From Verrucomicrobiota bacterium (GTDB taxonomy: Bacteria; Verrucomicrobiota; Verrucomicrobiia; Limisphaerales; JACRJZ01): a stretch of DNA of 64,000 nucleotides. The DNA lies in NCBI GenBank assembly GCA_016219875.1, contig JACRJZ010000146.1, positions 1 to 64,000 of the forward strand. The letters run 5' to 3'. A program made the position numbers and the translations under genes. The notes under the pieces were generated by a model. The model worked only from the letters and a program-made list of their open reading frames with translations, was not told the origin of the DNA and ran no database searches. Position 1 is the first letter of the stretch. The number at the start of each line of letters is the position of its first letter. Shown piece by piece: positions 36,501 through 45,158 of this stretch.

Positions 36501-37735
36501 ACGTTCTGGTTTCGTCCAACGGTTTTTCCTGGACCAATATCGACACCTACGTCAACGAGCAGTTGGAGACGGTGGCCTTCGGCGGCGGGCAATTCCTCGT
36601 GGCCGGCGAAGGTGGGACGATCATGCTGTCGGCGGACGGCACGAACTGGTCACCGAATTTAGTCCGCCCGCAAGAGAATCATTACGGCCTCGCGCACTCG
36701 CCGGACCTCACCGTGGTGGTGGGCGACGACGGCACGATCCTGACCTCGCCGGATGGCCGCACGTGGACACCGCAGGCCTCCGGTGTCACCGGCAACTTGC
36801 ACGCGGTGCATTACGCCGACGGGCTGTTCGTGGCGTCCGGACGCAACGGCACGATCCTCACCTCGACCGACGGCACCACCTGGACCCAGCAGAACTCCGG
36901 CACGACGACGTACCTCGAACGCATTTGCTGGGCCGACGGCCTGTGGGTCATCGTCGGCGAGCGCGGTGCCATCTGCACTTCGACCAACGGCTTCAACTGG
37001 ACGCTTCGCAACACCGGCTCGCCCTACACCGACCATGAGGGCATCGCCTACGGCAACGGCGTGTGGGTGGCCGCGGGCGGCTACTTCACCACCCGCGCCT
37101 ACAGCACAGCCTACTACTCCACCGACGGCCAGACTTGGTTGCTCGGGTCCATCAACCTCGGCGTGCGCGCGCGCGACGTGGCCTTCGGTGGCGGACGTTT
37201 CGTGCTCGTGGCCAACGACGGCAACTGGGCGGTTTCGACCAACGGCTGGCTCTGGGAGCGGGGCTTGGTGGAAGACTACTACAACTTCCGCCGCGTCCAC
37301 TACGCCAACGGCCACTTCACCACCGTGGGCAACGAAGGCCGGCTCTTCTCCCTGCCCGGCGGCACCAACTGGCTTTCCAATCTGAGCGCCGGCTCCAGTC
37401 TGACGAGTGGCCTGACGTGGACGAAGCATCGCTCGCGCACCACCGTGAACCTGCACGACATTCACGCCGGAGCCGACGGCCGATACTTCACGGTCGGCAA
37501 TCAGGGAGCGATCCTGCAAAGCGGCCCCGCCTGGCCGCAACTGCGCGACCTCCGATTCGCCGGCGGTCAACTCGTGCTGCAACTGGAGCCGGGCTTGGTG
37601 CCCTCCGAGGCGCTGAGCCTGCAAGCGTCCACGGACCTGCGGACCTGGCTGACGATCGCCACGAACCTGACGCCGCCGATCGTGATCCCAGCCACCAACG
37701 CCGGCGGGCACTTCTTCCGGCTCTTCGCGCCGTAG
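33533..37735 (+). CDS. Large secreted Ig-domain plus BNR/Ycf48-like repeat protein
   Basis: A protein of about 1400 residues with signal peptide MKQLLLIGVIALATISLPVHGQ. Residues about 210-735 carry five or six I-set immunoglobulin-like domains with the recurring pattern 'PQSQSV.AGQSATF...QW...G..L...DAGDY...'. Residues about 745-1290 form a beta-propeller-like array with repeats of the type ILTSTNGTNWT / AVAFGNDVFVAAG, as in Ycf48/BNR proteins. The end resembles the closing domain of Verrucomicrobia secreted proteins (LSLQASTDLRTWLTIATNL). It probably acts at the cell surface in binding or adhesion; no enzymatic motif is seen. The ATG at 33533 gives the signal peptide; 33485 and 33524 are in-frame alternatives. 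Confidence 0.7.
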   Translation: MKQLLLIGVIALATISLPVHGQTPACSSVVYATDHGGSVSPGSHLDYWPSYGIGGGVYATNEIRAWLLFPLPAFTTSVTRAELRFQPATVFSPTNSETIELHSLATPPSALTNRTANPASLFLDLADGPMLGARPILVSEGSEFPFTNMDFGTLVSVPFTPAGLAALNAAAGQPFALGAVVSSLDTDPDSREALLFYSQPLSAHLVFSSAGETLPEVSVLSTNPVTALMMNRITVEAAVCGQQPMSLQWWKGGLPVTGATNEVLELFPSYPSQSGAYRLRASNALGAVLGPAVDVRVLPIQIQSSPQSQSVPAGQSATFYAYAYSPVQPLFIQWRHDGVPLSGEIGWGLILYDVTPGDAGDYDVVFTNPYGSVTSAVARLTVTVSKPTFTYFTAGGTVYLGGWLSLQANAEGTQPISYQWFKDNALLPGATDTLLRKTNVVAADAGSYFCVASNIVGLTTSATAQVVVKAIDLSGAVDATVLWGHSGSLSVAVYSGVPYTVQWFRGAPLPVSPLPGRTNAYLSFNAVQPSDAGQYFAIASNPFASITSRVATLTVNSQAPTASASVSSYSAGGTNLPDGVRVPLGGEVNFYGSVGGGPPPAPQWRLNGTNLLGQTNLYLHLSNLTSNHAGYVTLVATSILGSASSSPIRLEVVPVPPVFTLYPRTNTVIEGDTVTLHAYAGGGPQPTMQWRRLGADLPGETNFTLALQNVTTNDSGAWEVRAQSSAGQTDVSAQLNVRHATGLDLWNWRNPLPQGNRFKSAAWGAGRWVVTGNAGSILTSTNGTNWTLVVLDANADLEAVAFGNDVFVAAGPTRTYSTYVSSAPGVSDTAGVVFVSEDGLHWSVGHAPDFDSLQDIAFGGGQFIAAPYYYGRAFVYTSADGRNWTPQQLPWENTVPAARVGWGKGRFIAAHSSSIYESTNAVDWTRSLSDSSIYPLGVAANDDAIVVSSGGYGYVFTETAGWNEVVLTSYVSDVAAAPGCFVGLGSRDGHVLVSSNGFSWTNIDTYVNEQLETVAFGGGQFLVAGEGGTIMLSADGTNWSPNLVRPQENHYGLAHSPDLTVVVGDDGTILTSPDGRTWTPQASGVTGNLHAVHYADGLFVASGRNGTILTSTDGTTWTQQNSGTTTYLERICWADGLWVIVGERGAICTSTNGFNWTLRNTGSPYTDHEGIAYGNGVWVAAGGYFTTRAYSTAYYSTDGQTWLLGSINLGVRARDVAFGGGRFVLVANDGNWAVSTNGWLWERGLVEDYYNFRRVHYANGHFTTVGNEGRLFSLPGGTNWLSNLSAGSSLTSGLTWTKHRSRTTVNLHDIHAGADGRYFTVGNQGAILQSGPAWPQLRDLRFAGGQLVLQLEPGLVPSEALSLQASTDLRTWLTIATNLTPPIVIPATNAGGHFFRLFAP

Positions 37736-37834
37736 TCCGCGGTCCTCACCGGCGAGGGTGAAGAGTTGGACTTGGACTGCTTTCTTGCCATCTATTGCCA
37801 AGCGGCCCATATTGCCGCCGTGAAACTTTGCACC

Positions 37835-38080
37835 ATGAACGTCTCCTTGACGCCCAAGCTGGCCCGCCACGTGCAAGCCCAGTTGGGCGGCGAGTTCGGC
37901 AACGCAAGTGAGTACGTGCGCGACCTGCTCCGCCGAGACATGCTTGCCAAACAGAACGCTTCACTCGCCCCCTTGACGGAACGCGACCTGGCCGACCTCG
38001 CCGCTCAAACCGAAGACGATCCCGTCCTGGTGCGGATGGCCCGCCGCAGTGTGGCCACGTCGCGAAAGGCCCGGCTATGA
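37835..38080 (+). CDS. RHH (ParD/CopG-like) antitoxin
   Basis: An 81-residue protein. It begins MNVSLTPKLARHVQAQLGG, then FGNASEYVRDLLRRDM, the ribbon-helix-helix pattern of ParD-type antitoxins: an N-terminal beta strand, then a helix with a conserved NASEYVRD. The C-terminal tail is charged and should wrap the toxin. Its stop overlaps the toxin start (ATGA, 38077-38080). The ATG at 37835 is chosen because the upstream 23 codons include a long, unlikely N-terminus. It should repress its own promoter, in the 37736-37834 interval. Confidence 0.8.
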   Translation: MNVSLTPKLARHVQAQLGGEFGNASEYVRDLLRRDMLAKQNASLAPLTERDLADLAAQTEDDPVLVRMARRSVATSRKARL

Positions 38081-38406
38081 CCGTGGCCCAATGGGACATT
38101 TGCACTGCCAAGGTCTGGGACCAGGACCATCCGGTGGTCGTGCTCACGCCCACCGCCCTTTGCCGCCAGCCCTTCTTGAACGTGCTGGGTTGCTCCACTC
38201 TCTACTCGGCCCGCCAAGCCGATCTCCGGCATGAGATCACGCTGGACGAAGCCGATGGCCTGGAAAGGCCAACCCTCTGCAAATTGTCCCCGATTCATTT
38301 GGTCGAGGCCCGCGACCTCCATCGGCTCCGTGGGCGGGTCTGCGCGGAACGCCAGAGGCAGATGGGCGCCCAGTTAATCCGGCTTTACGGCCTCTGGCTG
38401 GGGTAG
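38077..38406 (+). CDS. MazF/PemK-like toxin
   Basis: A 109-residue protein overlapping the antitoxin by 4 bp. It resembles MazF/PemK endoribonucleases: VAQWDICTAKVWDQDHPVVVLTPTA is the opening, where an SH3-like barrel begins; EITLDEADGLERPTLCKLSPIHLV matches the 'L.eadGL.rptv.k.d.i..v' core; and the RLRGRVCAERQRQMG region matches the C-terminal helices. It is predicted to cut mRNA when free. Pairing with an RHH antitoxin differs from the usual MazE partner and is noted in the findings. Confidence 0.7.
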   Translation: MTVAQWDICTAKVWDQDHPVVVLTPTALCRQPFLNVLGCSTLYSARQADLRHEITLDEADGLERPTLCKLSPIHLVEARDLHRLRGRVCAERQRQMGAQLIRLYGLWLG

Positions 38407-38418
38407 AGAGCCGCCGGG

Positions 38419-39540
38419 TCACTGCGGCGTCTCGCTGGAGGCAGACGACGCCAGGGCGTCATCGACCGCCGTGCCCATCGCGGGCTTCAGCGCGTCGGGC
38501 GTGGCGAGGGCCAACTCCTGCATGGTTTGGATGAAATTCATCTTCACCAGCTTCTGCGCGCGGCGCAACAGGAGCGGCACGGGACTGACGGGTTCCACTT
38601 GGTGGTAATACTCGCAGATGCTGTCGAGCGTGCGGATCACGTCGTCGCGTGAGCGGATGGAACCGGTGATCGGGATGCCCGCGAAACCAGGCGCGCCGCC
38701 GCCGGCGGTGGCGGGTTCTCCGCCGGCGGAGGCGGCATCCGGCGTGCCGGCCGCCGCTTCGGCCCCCGGCGTTTCGGCGATCTTCGCCTGGAGAATGCGC
38801 TCGATCTGCTGCAAGACGCCACGGAGTTCCTCGAAGCTGATCGTCACGCCGGCGCCCAGCGTGGAGGTGAGGAAGGCATCGATGCCCCCGAGGGCTTCGA
38901 GGGCTTCGACCGCGGCTTGGTGGTTCGCCTTGAGATCGTCGGGCTTGGCGTTCTGAAAGGCGCGGTTCACGGCGGAAGTGTCGGGGCCGGTGGCGGGCGC
39001 GCCTTCGCCGCCGGACTCGCGTTTCTTGGCGTTGAGCACGTCGTCAAGCGAGAGCGGCGGCAGACCCTTCGGGCGGCAGAGCGGCGCGTGGTGCAGGTAG
39101 TCGATGATCTGAAGCCAGCCTCCGGCCCGGCCCAGCCGTTCCATGGTGAGCGCGCCAAGGATGTTCAGACGCTGTTGCGGGTCGTTGTTGTCCTCCGGGT
39201 CCAGCAGCGGATAAACCGGCCCCCAGTATTGCTCCAGAAGGCCGCGGATGAATTGCAGGCCGTCCCGGAAGCCAGGCAACCCGTCCACCTGCAGCAGCCC
39301 GCAGCACAGCATGACCGCGCCGCGCAGATGCTTGGACGCGCCGAGGAGATCGAGGCTGGCGTCCCGGAGCTGGCGCCACTCCGGCGGCTCGGCGGGCTTG
39401 ACCACGGAGCCGATTTCGACTTCGGGCTGGCCCTTGAGCAGGGTTTCCAACTCGTCAAACCGCGGATCGTAGGAAAGGTCCGGGCCGCAGGGTTGCTCGG
39501 CGGAAACGGGCTGGAGAAGTTTTTCAACGAGAGCGCTCAT
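38419..39540 (-). CDS. tssA: Type VI secretion protein TssA
   Basis: A 373-residue protein with an ImpA N-terminal domain (about 10-130): VSAEQPCGPDLSYDPRFDEL, then EPPEWRQLRDASLDLL and the FRDGLQFIRGLLEQYWGPVY region, all typical of TssA. The middle is Ala/Gly-rich, and the C-terminus (about 300-350) is helical. TssA caps and coordinates assembly of the T6SS tube and sheath at the baseplate. It is the last gene of the leftward block (unknown-tssK-tssL-tssM-tagF-like-tssA), 18 bp beyond the TagF-like gene. Confidence 0.85.
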   Translation of the reverse strand: MSALVEKLLQPVSAEQPCGPDLSYDPRFDELETLLKGQPEVEIGSVVKPAEPPEWRQLRDASLDLLGASKHLRGAVMLCCGLLQVDGLPGFRDGLQFIRGLLEQYWGPVYPLLDPEDNNDPQQRLNILGALTMERLGRAGGWLQIIDYLHHAPLCRPKGLPPLSLDDVLNAKKRESGGEGAPATGPDTSAVNRAFQNAKPDDLKANHQAAVEALEALGGIDAFLTSTLGAGVTISFEELRGVLQQIERILQAKIAETPGAEAAAGTPDAASAGGEPATAGGGAPGFAGIPITGSIRSRDDVIRTLDSICEYYHQVEPVSPVPLLLRRAQKLVKMNFIQTMQELALATPDALKPAMGTAVDDALASSASSETPQ

Positions 39541-39558
39541 AGTGGAGTGGGATTGGGG

Positions 39559-40599
39559 TCATCTCTTAAACAAAGATCCGAACAGCCGTGCCACCTTGGA
39601 CTCGGCCACCTTCGGCGTCTCGCCGCGGACAAAAGCGTCGAGCCGGCCCTGGGCCTGGGCGCGGAAATTGGCGTCGAGGTTGAAGGGAATTTCGCTCGCG
39701 CACGGGAACTTCACCGGGGTGGTACGGAGACAGAAGAACTGGTCCGGCTCCGGTTCGCCGATGAGGATGTCGAGCCACTCTTCCGCCGCGGGCCAAAGAA
39801 AGAGGATCGGCGCGGCGGGATCGACCAGACTTCGGAGCAGGTTGGTCCAGGCGCAAAAAATCTCTCCCGGCTCGTGGCCGGCGGCGGGCACGCGCACGTC
39901 CTGCGGGCGCAGGGCCGAGGCGCCGGCGCGCGGATTGAACCGGCCCGGCGCGTAGGCCGGCACCTGACTCTGGAGTTGATACAGCACGCGCAGCAAGCCT
40001 TCGTGGCCGGGGCCGAATTGAGGGTGGCGCACGAAGCGGCCCAGCATCTCGGTGATCGGGGGCACGCTCCGGCCGTCTTCCGGCAGCAGGCCACGGAGTT
40101 CTTCGCGGGCGCGGCCCAAGACCTGTGCCACCTCCAGCGCCGTCGAAATCGCGCCGCATTCCTGCCGCAACTGCTCCATCCGCGGCACCACCACCGAGAG
40201 CACCCAGGAAAGCGAGACGCCGGCGGCGTGCGCCTGGACGCCCATCGGATAGCGCGTGCGCCCCTTGCCGTCGCTGGAGGACCACAGCCGGCCCACGATG
40301 CACTGGTCGTTGGCGGCCCAGAGATAGACGTGGTTGAAGCCGGCCAGTTGCTGCGCGGGTTCGAGTTTCTCCCAATGTCCGGTGTCGATGTTGCGTCCGA
40401 TGCCGTGGACGTAGAGCACCGTCTTCGCCAGGACGAGGCTCTGGGTGCGCAGACCGAGGTCCGGCGCGAGGGAGGTTTCCTCGATGTGATCGTCCCAGCC
40501 GGGGTGTTTGCCAAAGGCGCCGAGAAACAGCGCGCGCCCGGTGTCCGGGGCCAATTTGCGAACATCGTCACGCAGGAATTGCTTGAGAAAATCGCTCAT
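39559..40599 (-). CDS. TagF-like T6SS-associated protein
   Basis: A 346-residue protein between tssM and tssA. It has the opening ALFLGAFGKHPGWDDH, then LVLAKTVLYVHGIG, GFNHVYLWAAND and WSSSDGKGRTRYPMGVQAHA, a pattern of TagF-family proteins in which a 'GKHPGWDDH' or 'GKLPxRGDF' motif starts the N-terminal domain. TagF helps post-translational control of T6SS firing in other bacteria. The C-terminal half (about 180-346) has no match I can name. The ATG at 40599 (MSDFLKQF) is preferred over 40614. Confidence is moderate as the family has been seen mainly in proteobacteria. Confidence 0.55.
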   Translation of the reverse strand: MSDFLKQFLRDDVRKLAPDTGRALFLGAFGKHPGWDDHIEETSLAPDLGLRTQSLVLAKTVLYVHGIGRNIDTGHWEKLEPAQQLAGFNHVYLWAANDQCIVGRLWSSSDGKGRTRYPMGVQAHAAGVSLSWVLSVVVPRMEQLRQECGAISTALEVAQVLGRAREELRGLLPEDGRSVPPITEMLGRFVRHPQFGPGHEGLLRVLYQLQSQVPAYAPGRFNPRAGASALRPQDVRVPAAGHEPGEIFCAWTNLLRSLVDPAAPILFLWPAAEEWLDILIGEPEPDQFFCLRTTPVKFPCASEIPFNLDANFRAQAQGRLDAFVRGETPKVAESKVARLFGSLFKR

Positions 40600-40623
40600 G
40601 GGAGGCCCTTTCAATCGTTCGTT

Positions 40624-43600
40624 TCAGAATTGTTGCAGGCTGGGCCAGGACGCGAGGTCCGGCAACGGGCGCTCAAATTGCAGCTTGAGCCGCACGTCGC
40701 CCATGCTCGCGTATTTCGGATCTTTGAACGCCCAGTCCACGGTCCAGACGCGTTTGTCGGCCTTGTCTTCGCGCCCGCCGGCCAGCGCCAGCCGCAGCGG
40801 ACCCCAGTCTTCCGTCTTCTGGCCCTGGGCTTGTTCCCGCGGCGGCTCGAACTGGTCGGTGAGGCTGAGCGACAAGGGATCGTTCAGGCCGACGGCGCCG
40901 AGTGGGGTGTCTTCGAGCGTGTTCGTGTCTTCACGCTTGGCCGCGCTTTCGAGACGAATCTTGCGGAGCGGAGCGCGCCAAGCGTCCTTGCCAGCCGCCG
41001 AACTCGTGAGCATCCCCATCAGGATGACGTTGACCCGTCCGGGCACGTTGTCCTGGCCGAGCAGGGCAGCGCGCACGGCGGTGAGGTTAGCGATGTTCGT
41101 GTTCAGCTTGAGCCAGTCGGCGCTCGGGCTGGGGTTGTAGGTCTGGAAGACCGGCGAACGCAGATCGTCCGTCACGAGCTTCACGAAGTCTGCACATTCG
41201 CCGATGTTGGCCGGCGTGAGCATCCGGGTGTGGTCGCGCACCAGCGGGAAGCCCACGACCTTGGCCAACTCGGCGCCGGCCTGCTTGATGTAGGTGGCGA
41301 AATACTCGCCAGCTTTCGCCGTCTGGGCGCGGAACAGCAGGAAGTTGACGACGTTGGTAAACGTGTCGCGCGCGCCGCCGGCGTAGCCGTCGCACAGTTT
41401 CCGCGTCGGCTCGAACTCGCCCAGGAGGAAATCCTGCAAGGGTTTGCCTTTCATGCCGGCCCGCCACGCGCCGCCGGTGACGCCCCGCTGCATCAACTGG
41501 GCGGCGTTCTCGTACAGGTCGCACCGCGCCGCGAAGGCGTAGCTCTGCCCGCTCCGCGTCAGGAAGTCCGCCTGGAGCCGGCGCATTTCGGCCAGGCCCG
41601 CCTCCGGCACGAGTTGCCGCACTTCGCTGTTGATGCCCTGGGCCACTTCGGCGAGGCGGCCCTGGATATCGCGGAAGAGCGGCGCCGCCGGATGCTGAAG
41701 CTGGGCGCGGTCGTTGGCCTGCTTGATGCGATCCAGCGCGCCGGCGGTGGAACTGAGGAGGCCCTGCGAGAAGACCGCGTAGGCATTGGTGAAATCCACG
41801 CCGTTGGCGAAGAGCGGCGAGCGGGCGCGGGCGTCTTCGATCCATTGCTGCAGTTCCTTTTTTTTGCCGAGGAGTTCTTTGAGATGGTTGTCAAAGCTGA
41901 GCGCGTTGTTCAATCGGATGTCCGTGAGGAGCGCCTTCTCCAGTTGCTCATAGGCGAGCAGCCGGTTCTGGAGTTCGACGATCTGGTTCCAGTCGCCGCG
42001 CTGGGACGTGACGTTGTTGGTGACGCTGCGGATGAAGTTGTTCAAGCCGGCGGCCAGCGCGGGATGGTTGGCCAGGGTGTTCGTCGCGCTCAAGCTCCCG
42101 CTGAGCCAGACCATCGGCCAGTCGCGTCTGCCCGCTTCCGTGCTCTTGCCGGCTTCGCTCTCCGAGTAAAGCCACGACCACACGGCCACCAGGTTGGTGT
42201 CCAGCGTGGTGGCGGCGCCGGTCAAGTAAGCGAGCAGCGGCGTCGTGAACGTTTTGACCCCGGCGGCATCGATCATGCCGGTGTTGGTCGGGCCGGCGCG
42301 ATTCAAGATGTCCGCTTCCAGTTGGATCAACGCGGCCAGCGCCTCAGATTGCCGGCGCGCGGCGTCGCCTTGCAGGGGCAGCTCGGTACGCAGCTTCTGC
42401 CGCACGGCCTCGACGAGCGGCTTGACCACACTGGTTTCAAACGCGATGCGGTGGGCCTTGAGGCTTTTCTCGTTGTATTCCGTCGCCAAGCCGGGATAGC
42501 GCCAGTTGGATTTGAGCTTGGTGGTGGCGACGTTGCGGAGCCGGGCGTGGAACTCGCCGAACGAAACCTTCTCGCCGTTCGGTAACTCGATCTTCGCCGT
42601 GTTGAGTTCCGGGATGTAGATGCCTTTGTCGTCGCGCCGGACGAGGCCCTTCTTGGCCACGCTGCGGTCGTCCCAGCCGATGTCCGCCACCGCGCGCCAG
42701 TAATCGCTCTGGGTCTTGACGCTCTGCTTGAGGTTCCTCATGCCGAAAAAGGCCACGAGGATGAAAACGGCCAGGGCGGCGAAGCCGCAGGTGTAGAGCA
42801 GAATCTTGCGCTTGCGCAACATGCCTTTCGTGTTCGTGGCCCCGGTGACGAGGCCGCGTTCCCGGAAGACTTTTTCCAGGAACAAATCGCGGAGGAAGTA
42901 GGACCGGTCGCGCTCCCACACCTTGAAGTCGGAAATGGCATCGACGGGCACGCCCATCGCCTCCGCGAGGTCCTGGTCGAGCGCGGACCCTTCGCGCATG
43001 GAGGAAGAGAAGTAGATGCCGCGGAGGAAGAGCGGCTTGGCGGACCATTCGCCGGCGATGAAGATCGTTTCCAGATACCGGCGCAGGCGCGGCACGATGG
43101 CTTGGAGCGAATGCGGCAAGGCGTAAAGCGTGTCCACCTCGTCGATGCGACGGGCTTCCTGCTTGTCGGCTTCCGGCACCGGATCGCGCAACAGGCCCAG
43201 GCGCCGCCGCGTCAGGCGCTGGACCACCGTGGCGATGTGCTGGTCCACGAGGTCCGCGCGGAAGGGCGCATCCAGGGGGTCGGGGTTCGACCAGCCCATC
43301 ATCTGGTGCTGAAGCTGCGGATCGGTCAGGCCGTCAAAGAACTCGCGGAAGCCCAGCACCAAGTCGCACTTGGTGATGACCACGAAGACGGGGAACCGCA
43401 CGTCCAGCGTGCGCTGAATGACATCGAGCTGCTGGGCGATCTTGCCGGCCTTCTTCTGGATTTCGTCGGCGGTGTTCTTGATCAGGCTTTCGACCGGGAT
43501 GACGAGGATGAGGCCGTTGATCGGGCAACTGGGGCGGAACTTCTTCAGCAGGTTGAGGAACTCCTTCCACTCGCTGGTTTCGCCGGGCTTGACCTCCTCG

Positions 43601-44133
43601 AACATGAGGCGGCCCGCGGTGTCGAGCAGGACAGCGTTGTTGGTGAACCACCAGTTCATGTTGATGGTGCCGCCGACGCCCTGAAATTCGTCCTGCATGC
43701 CGGGCGGGAAGCCCACGTTGCTGTGGCGGACGGCCTCGGTCTTGCCGGAGCCGGGTTCGCCGACAATCACGTACCACGGCAGGCTGTAGAGGTCCTTGCC
43801 GCGCGAGCGGTAGGCGGCGACGCCTTCGTCGAACTTCTTGCGCAGATCGTCGAGCCGGGCGCGCTGGCCGGGGTCGCTGATGCCGCGCGGCGACGCCGAA
43901 CTGTGCTGGTGGAGTTCGCCGCTGAGTTTGGCGCTCTGGCGTTTGCGCTTGAGATAGACCCAGAGGAAGTAGCCGCCGAGCAGCAGCAGGAGCAGCGCAA
44001 CCGCGATGAGCAGGAAGATCCAAAACGTCTTGCCGCCTTTGCCGAAGAAATAGCCCGCGCCGAGCAGCGTGGCGCCGGCGCCACCACCGATGCCGAGCTT
44101 GGCCGCGGGAGAAAAGGTAGGGTTCGTGTCCAT
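40624..44133 (-). CDS. tssM: Type VI secretion membrane protein TssM (IcmF)
   Basis: An 1169-residue inner-membrane protein. A transmembrane pair is predicted near residues 38-60, followed by the ATP/GTP-binding P-loop G125-E-P-G-S-G-K-T132 and a Walker-B-like LLDTAGRLMFEE. The IcmF core continues through LILVIPVESL and VVITKCDLVLGFREFFDGL. A second membrane segment is at about residues 435-455, before the periplasmic region (about 460-1169). TssM with TssL forms the envelope-spanning membrane complex of the T6SS and contacts the sheath baseplate through TssK. Length is normal for the family. Confidence 0.95.
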   Translation of the reverse strand: MDTNPTFSPAAKLGIGGGAGATLLGAGYFFGKGGKTFWIFLLIAVALLLLLLGGYFLWVYLKRKRQSAKLSGELHQHSSASPRGISDPGQRARLDDLRKKFDEGVAAYRSRGKDLYSLPWYVIVGEPGSGKTEAVRHSNVGFPPGMQDEFQGVGGTINMNWWFTNNAVLLDTAGRLMFEEVKPGETSEWKEFLNLLKKFRPSCPINGLILVIPVESLIKNTADEIQKKAGKIAQQLDVIQRTLDVRFPVFVVITKCDLVLGFREFFDGLTDPQLQHQMMGWSNPDPLDAPFRADLVDQHIATVVQRLTRRRLGLLRDPVPEADKQEARRIDEVDTLYALPHSLQAIVPRLRRYLETIFIAGEWSAKPLFLRGIYFSSSMREGSALDQDLAEAMGVPVDAISDFKVWERDRSYFLRDLFLEKVFRERGLVTGATNTKGMLRKRKILLYTCGFAALAVFILVAFFGMRNLKQSVKTQSDYWRAVADIGWDDRSVAKKGLVRRDDKGIYIPELNTAKIELPNGEKVSFGEFHARLRNVATTKLKSNWRYPGLATEYNEKSLKAHRIAFETSVVKPLVEAVRQKLRTELPLQGDAARRQSEALAALIQLEADILNRAGPTNTGMIDAAGVKTFTTPLLAYLTGAATTLDTNLVAVWSWLYSESEAGKSTEAGRRDWPMVWLSGSLSATNTLANHPALAAGLNNFIRSVTNNVTSQRGDWNQIVELQNRLLAYEQLEKALLTDIRLNNALSFDNHLKELLGKKKELQQWIEDARARSPLFANGVDFTNAYAVFSQGLLSSTAGALDRIKQANDRAQLQHPAAPLFRDIQGRLAEVAQGINSEVRQLVPEAGLAEMRRLQADFLTRSGQSYAFAARCDLYENAAQLMQRGVTGGAWRAGMKGKPLQDFLLGEFEPTRKLCDGYAGGARDTFTNVVNFLLFRAQTAKAGEYFATYIKQAGAELAKVVGFPLVRDHTRMLTPANIGECADFVKLVTDDLRSPVFQTYNPSPSADWLKLNTNIANLTAVRAALLGQDNVPGRVNVILMGMLTSSAAGKDAWRAPLRKIRLESAAKREDTNTLEDTPLGAVGLNDPLSLSLTDQFEPPREQAQGQKTEDWGPLRLALAGGREDKADKRVWTVDWAFKDPKYASMGDVRLKLQFERPLPDLASWPSLQQF

Positions 44134-44145
44134 ACTGAGAGGGAA

Positions 44146-44967
44146 TTACTTTTTGGCCGGCTCTTGCGCGAGGACCGCGCGGAGGGCGGAGTTCAGGCCA
44201 TCGGAGGCGTCGCGATACATGAAAACGTACGACACCACCACGGCAAGCGTGAAGCAGAGGAAGAGGATCGCCACCACGACCAGCCGGTTGCTGGGCGGGC
44301 GGATGAGGTTGCGCGTGTCGATGTGCTCGTAGGTTTCCGGACAGATGCGCGCCATCTGTTCGCTGTCGATCAGATGGCGGATGCGCGGCGCGATGGCGAG
44401 CATGGTCTTGCGCAGAAACTCCGGCTGCCGGAAATAGATCCCGGTGAAGCCCATGCCCAGGCAGACGTAGAGCACGGAAAGCCGCTCGGAGGCTTCCTCG
44501 CTGGGATCCTTGAGCGTTTCGTCCACGATGTCGAAGAACTTCTCATCGCCGGCCAGTTCGTTGCGTTCGTAGGCCAGGCGGTTCTGGTTCCATTGCGCAG
44601 TAAACGGCAGCCGGCTCTCGCAGATCATGGAATCCACGAAGTACATCAGCGGCTCCTCGACTTTGCGCGCCTGGGAAGCCAGGCGGAAATCGGAGGCGGC
44701 CTTCTGCACCATGTCTTCGAGGAGCGCCTTCACTTCCGAACGGACGATCGCGTAGTCCATGCTCAAGCTGCGCGCCGCGAAGGACGGGGCCGTGCCGGTG
44801 GCTGGCTTGGAGAAGAAGGCGGTGTCGCCAATGGAGCCGCCCGTGGGCGTCGCGCCGGCGCCCACACTGCGGCGGGCCGCGCGGTTGAGGCGGGCGATGT
44901 ATTGGAAGAGCGGCTCGGCAACGTCGAGCAGAGTCAGGCTGGTTGAGGTGGGTGGGGCAGCGGGCAT
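44146..44967 (-). CDS. tssL: Type VI secretion protein TssL (DotU)
   Basis: A 273-residue protein with a large cytoplasmic domain and a single C-terminal membrane segment (about 230-252: LVVVAILFLCFTLAVVVSYVF), which is the TssL/DotU topology. Motifs include YFVDSMICESRLPF, FFDIVDETLKDPS, LYVCLGMGFTGIYF. It partners with TssM in the membrane complex. It starts 13 bp before tssM in the same direction. The separation from tssK by 191 bp is unusual and contains the 28-bp inverted repeat at 45027-45133. Confidence 0.9.
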   Translation of the reverse strand: MPAAPPTSTSLTLLDVAEPLFQYIARLNRAARRSVGAGATPTGGSIGDTAFFSKPATGTAPSFAARSLSMDYAIVRSEVKALLEDMVQKAASDFRLASQARKVEEPLMYFVDSMICESRLPFTAQWNQNRLAYERNELAGDEKFFDIVDETLKDPSEEASERLSVLYVCLGMGFTGIYFRQPEFLRKTMLAIAPRIRHLIDSEQMARICPETYEHIDTRNLIRPPSNRLVVVAILFLCFTLAVVVSYVFMYRDASDGLNSALRAVLAQEPAKK

Positions 44968-45026
44968 AGGTCAAAGGGGATTTTCGTGAACCTCGGCGGA
45001 GCGGCGTCTCGGCAGAGCGCCGCTCC

Positions 45027-45133
45027 GGAGCGCGGCTGTCTCAGCCGCAGCAACCGAAATGGGGTGAGTGCTTTGGGCCGTACCCACGCCGTGGAGACTG
45101 GGAACGTTGCTGCGGCTGAGACAGCCGCGCTCC
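45027..45133. repeat. Perfect 28-bp inverted repeat between tssK and tssL
   Basis: The arm at 45027-45054 (GGAGCGCGGCTGTCTCAGCC...) and the arm at 45106-45133 are exact reverse complements over 28 bp, with a 51-bp loop. Each arm contains its own small palindrome. It could form a long stem in the transcript between tssK and tssL, adjusting their ratio or ending some transcripts, or it may be a dispersed repeat. It has no U-tract. Confidence 0.8.
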
Positions 45134-45158
45134 GGTTCTTGGAGTCGTTGCATCGCAC

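Noticed and set aside
38917..42585. Very long open frame on the + strand opposite tssA, tagF-like and tssM
   Set aside because: It is antisense to genes with clear T6SS motifs; high GC leaves long stop-free frames opposite real genes, and the translation is Arg/Gly/Val-rich with no domain.
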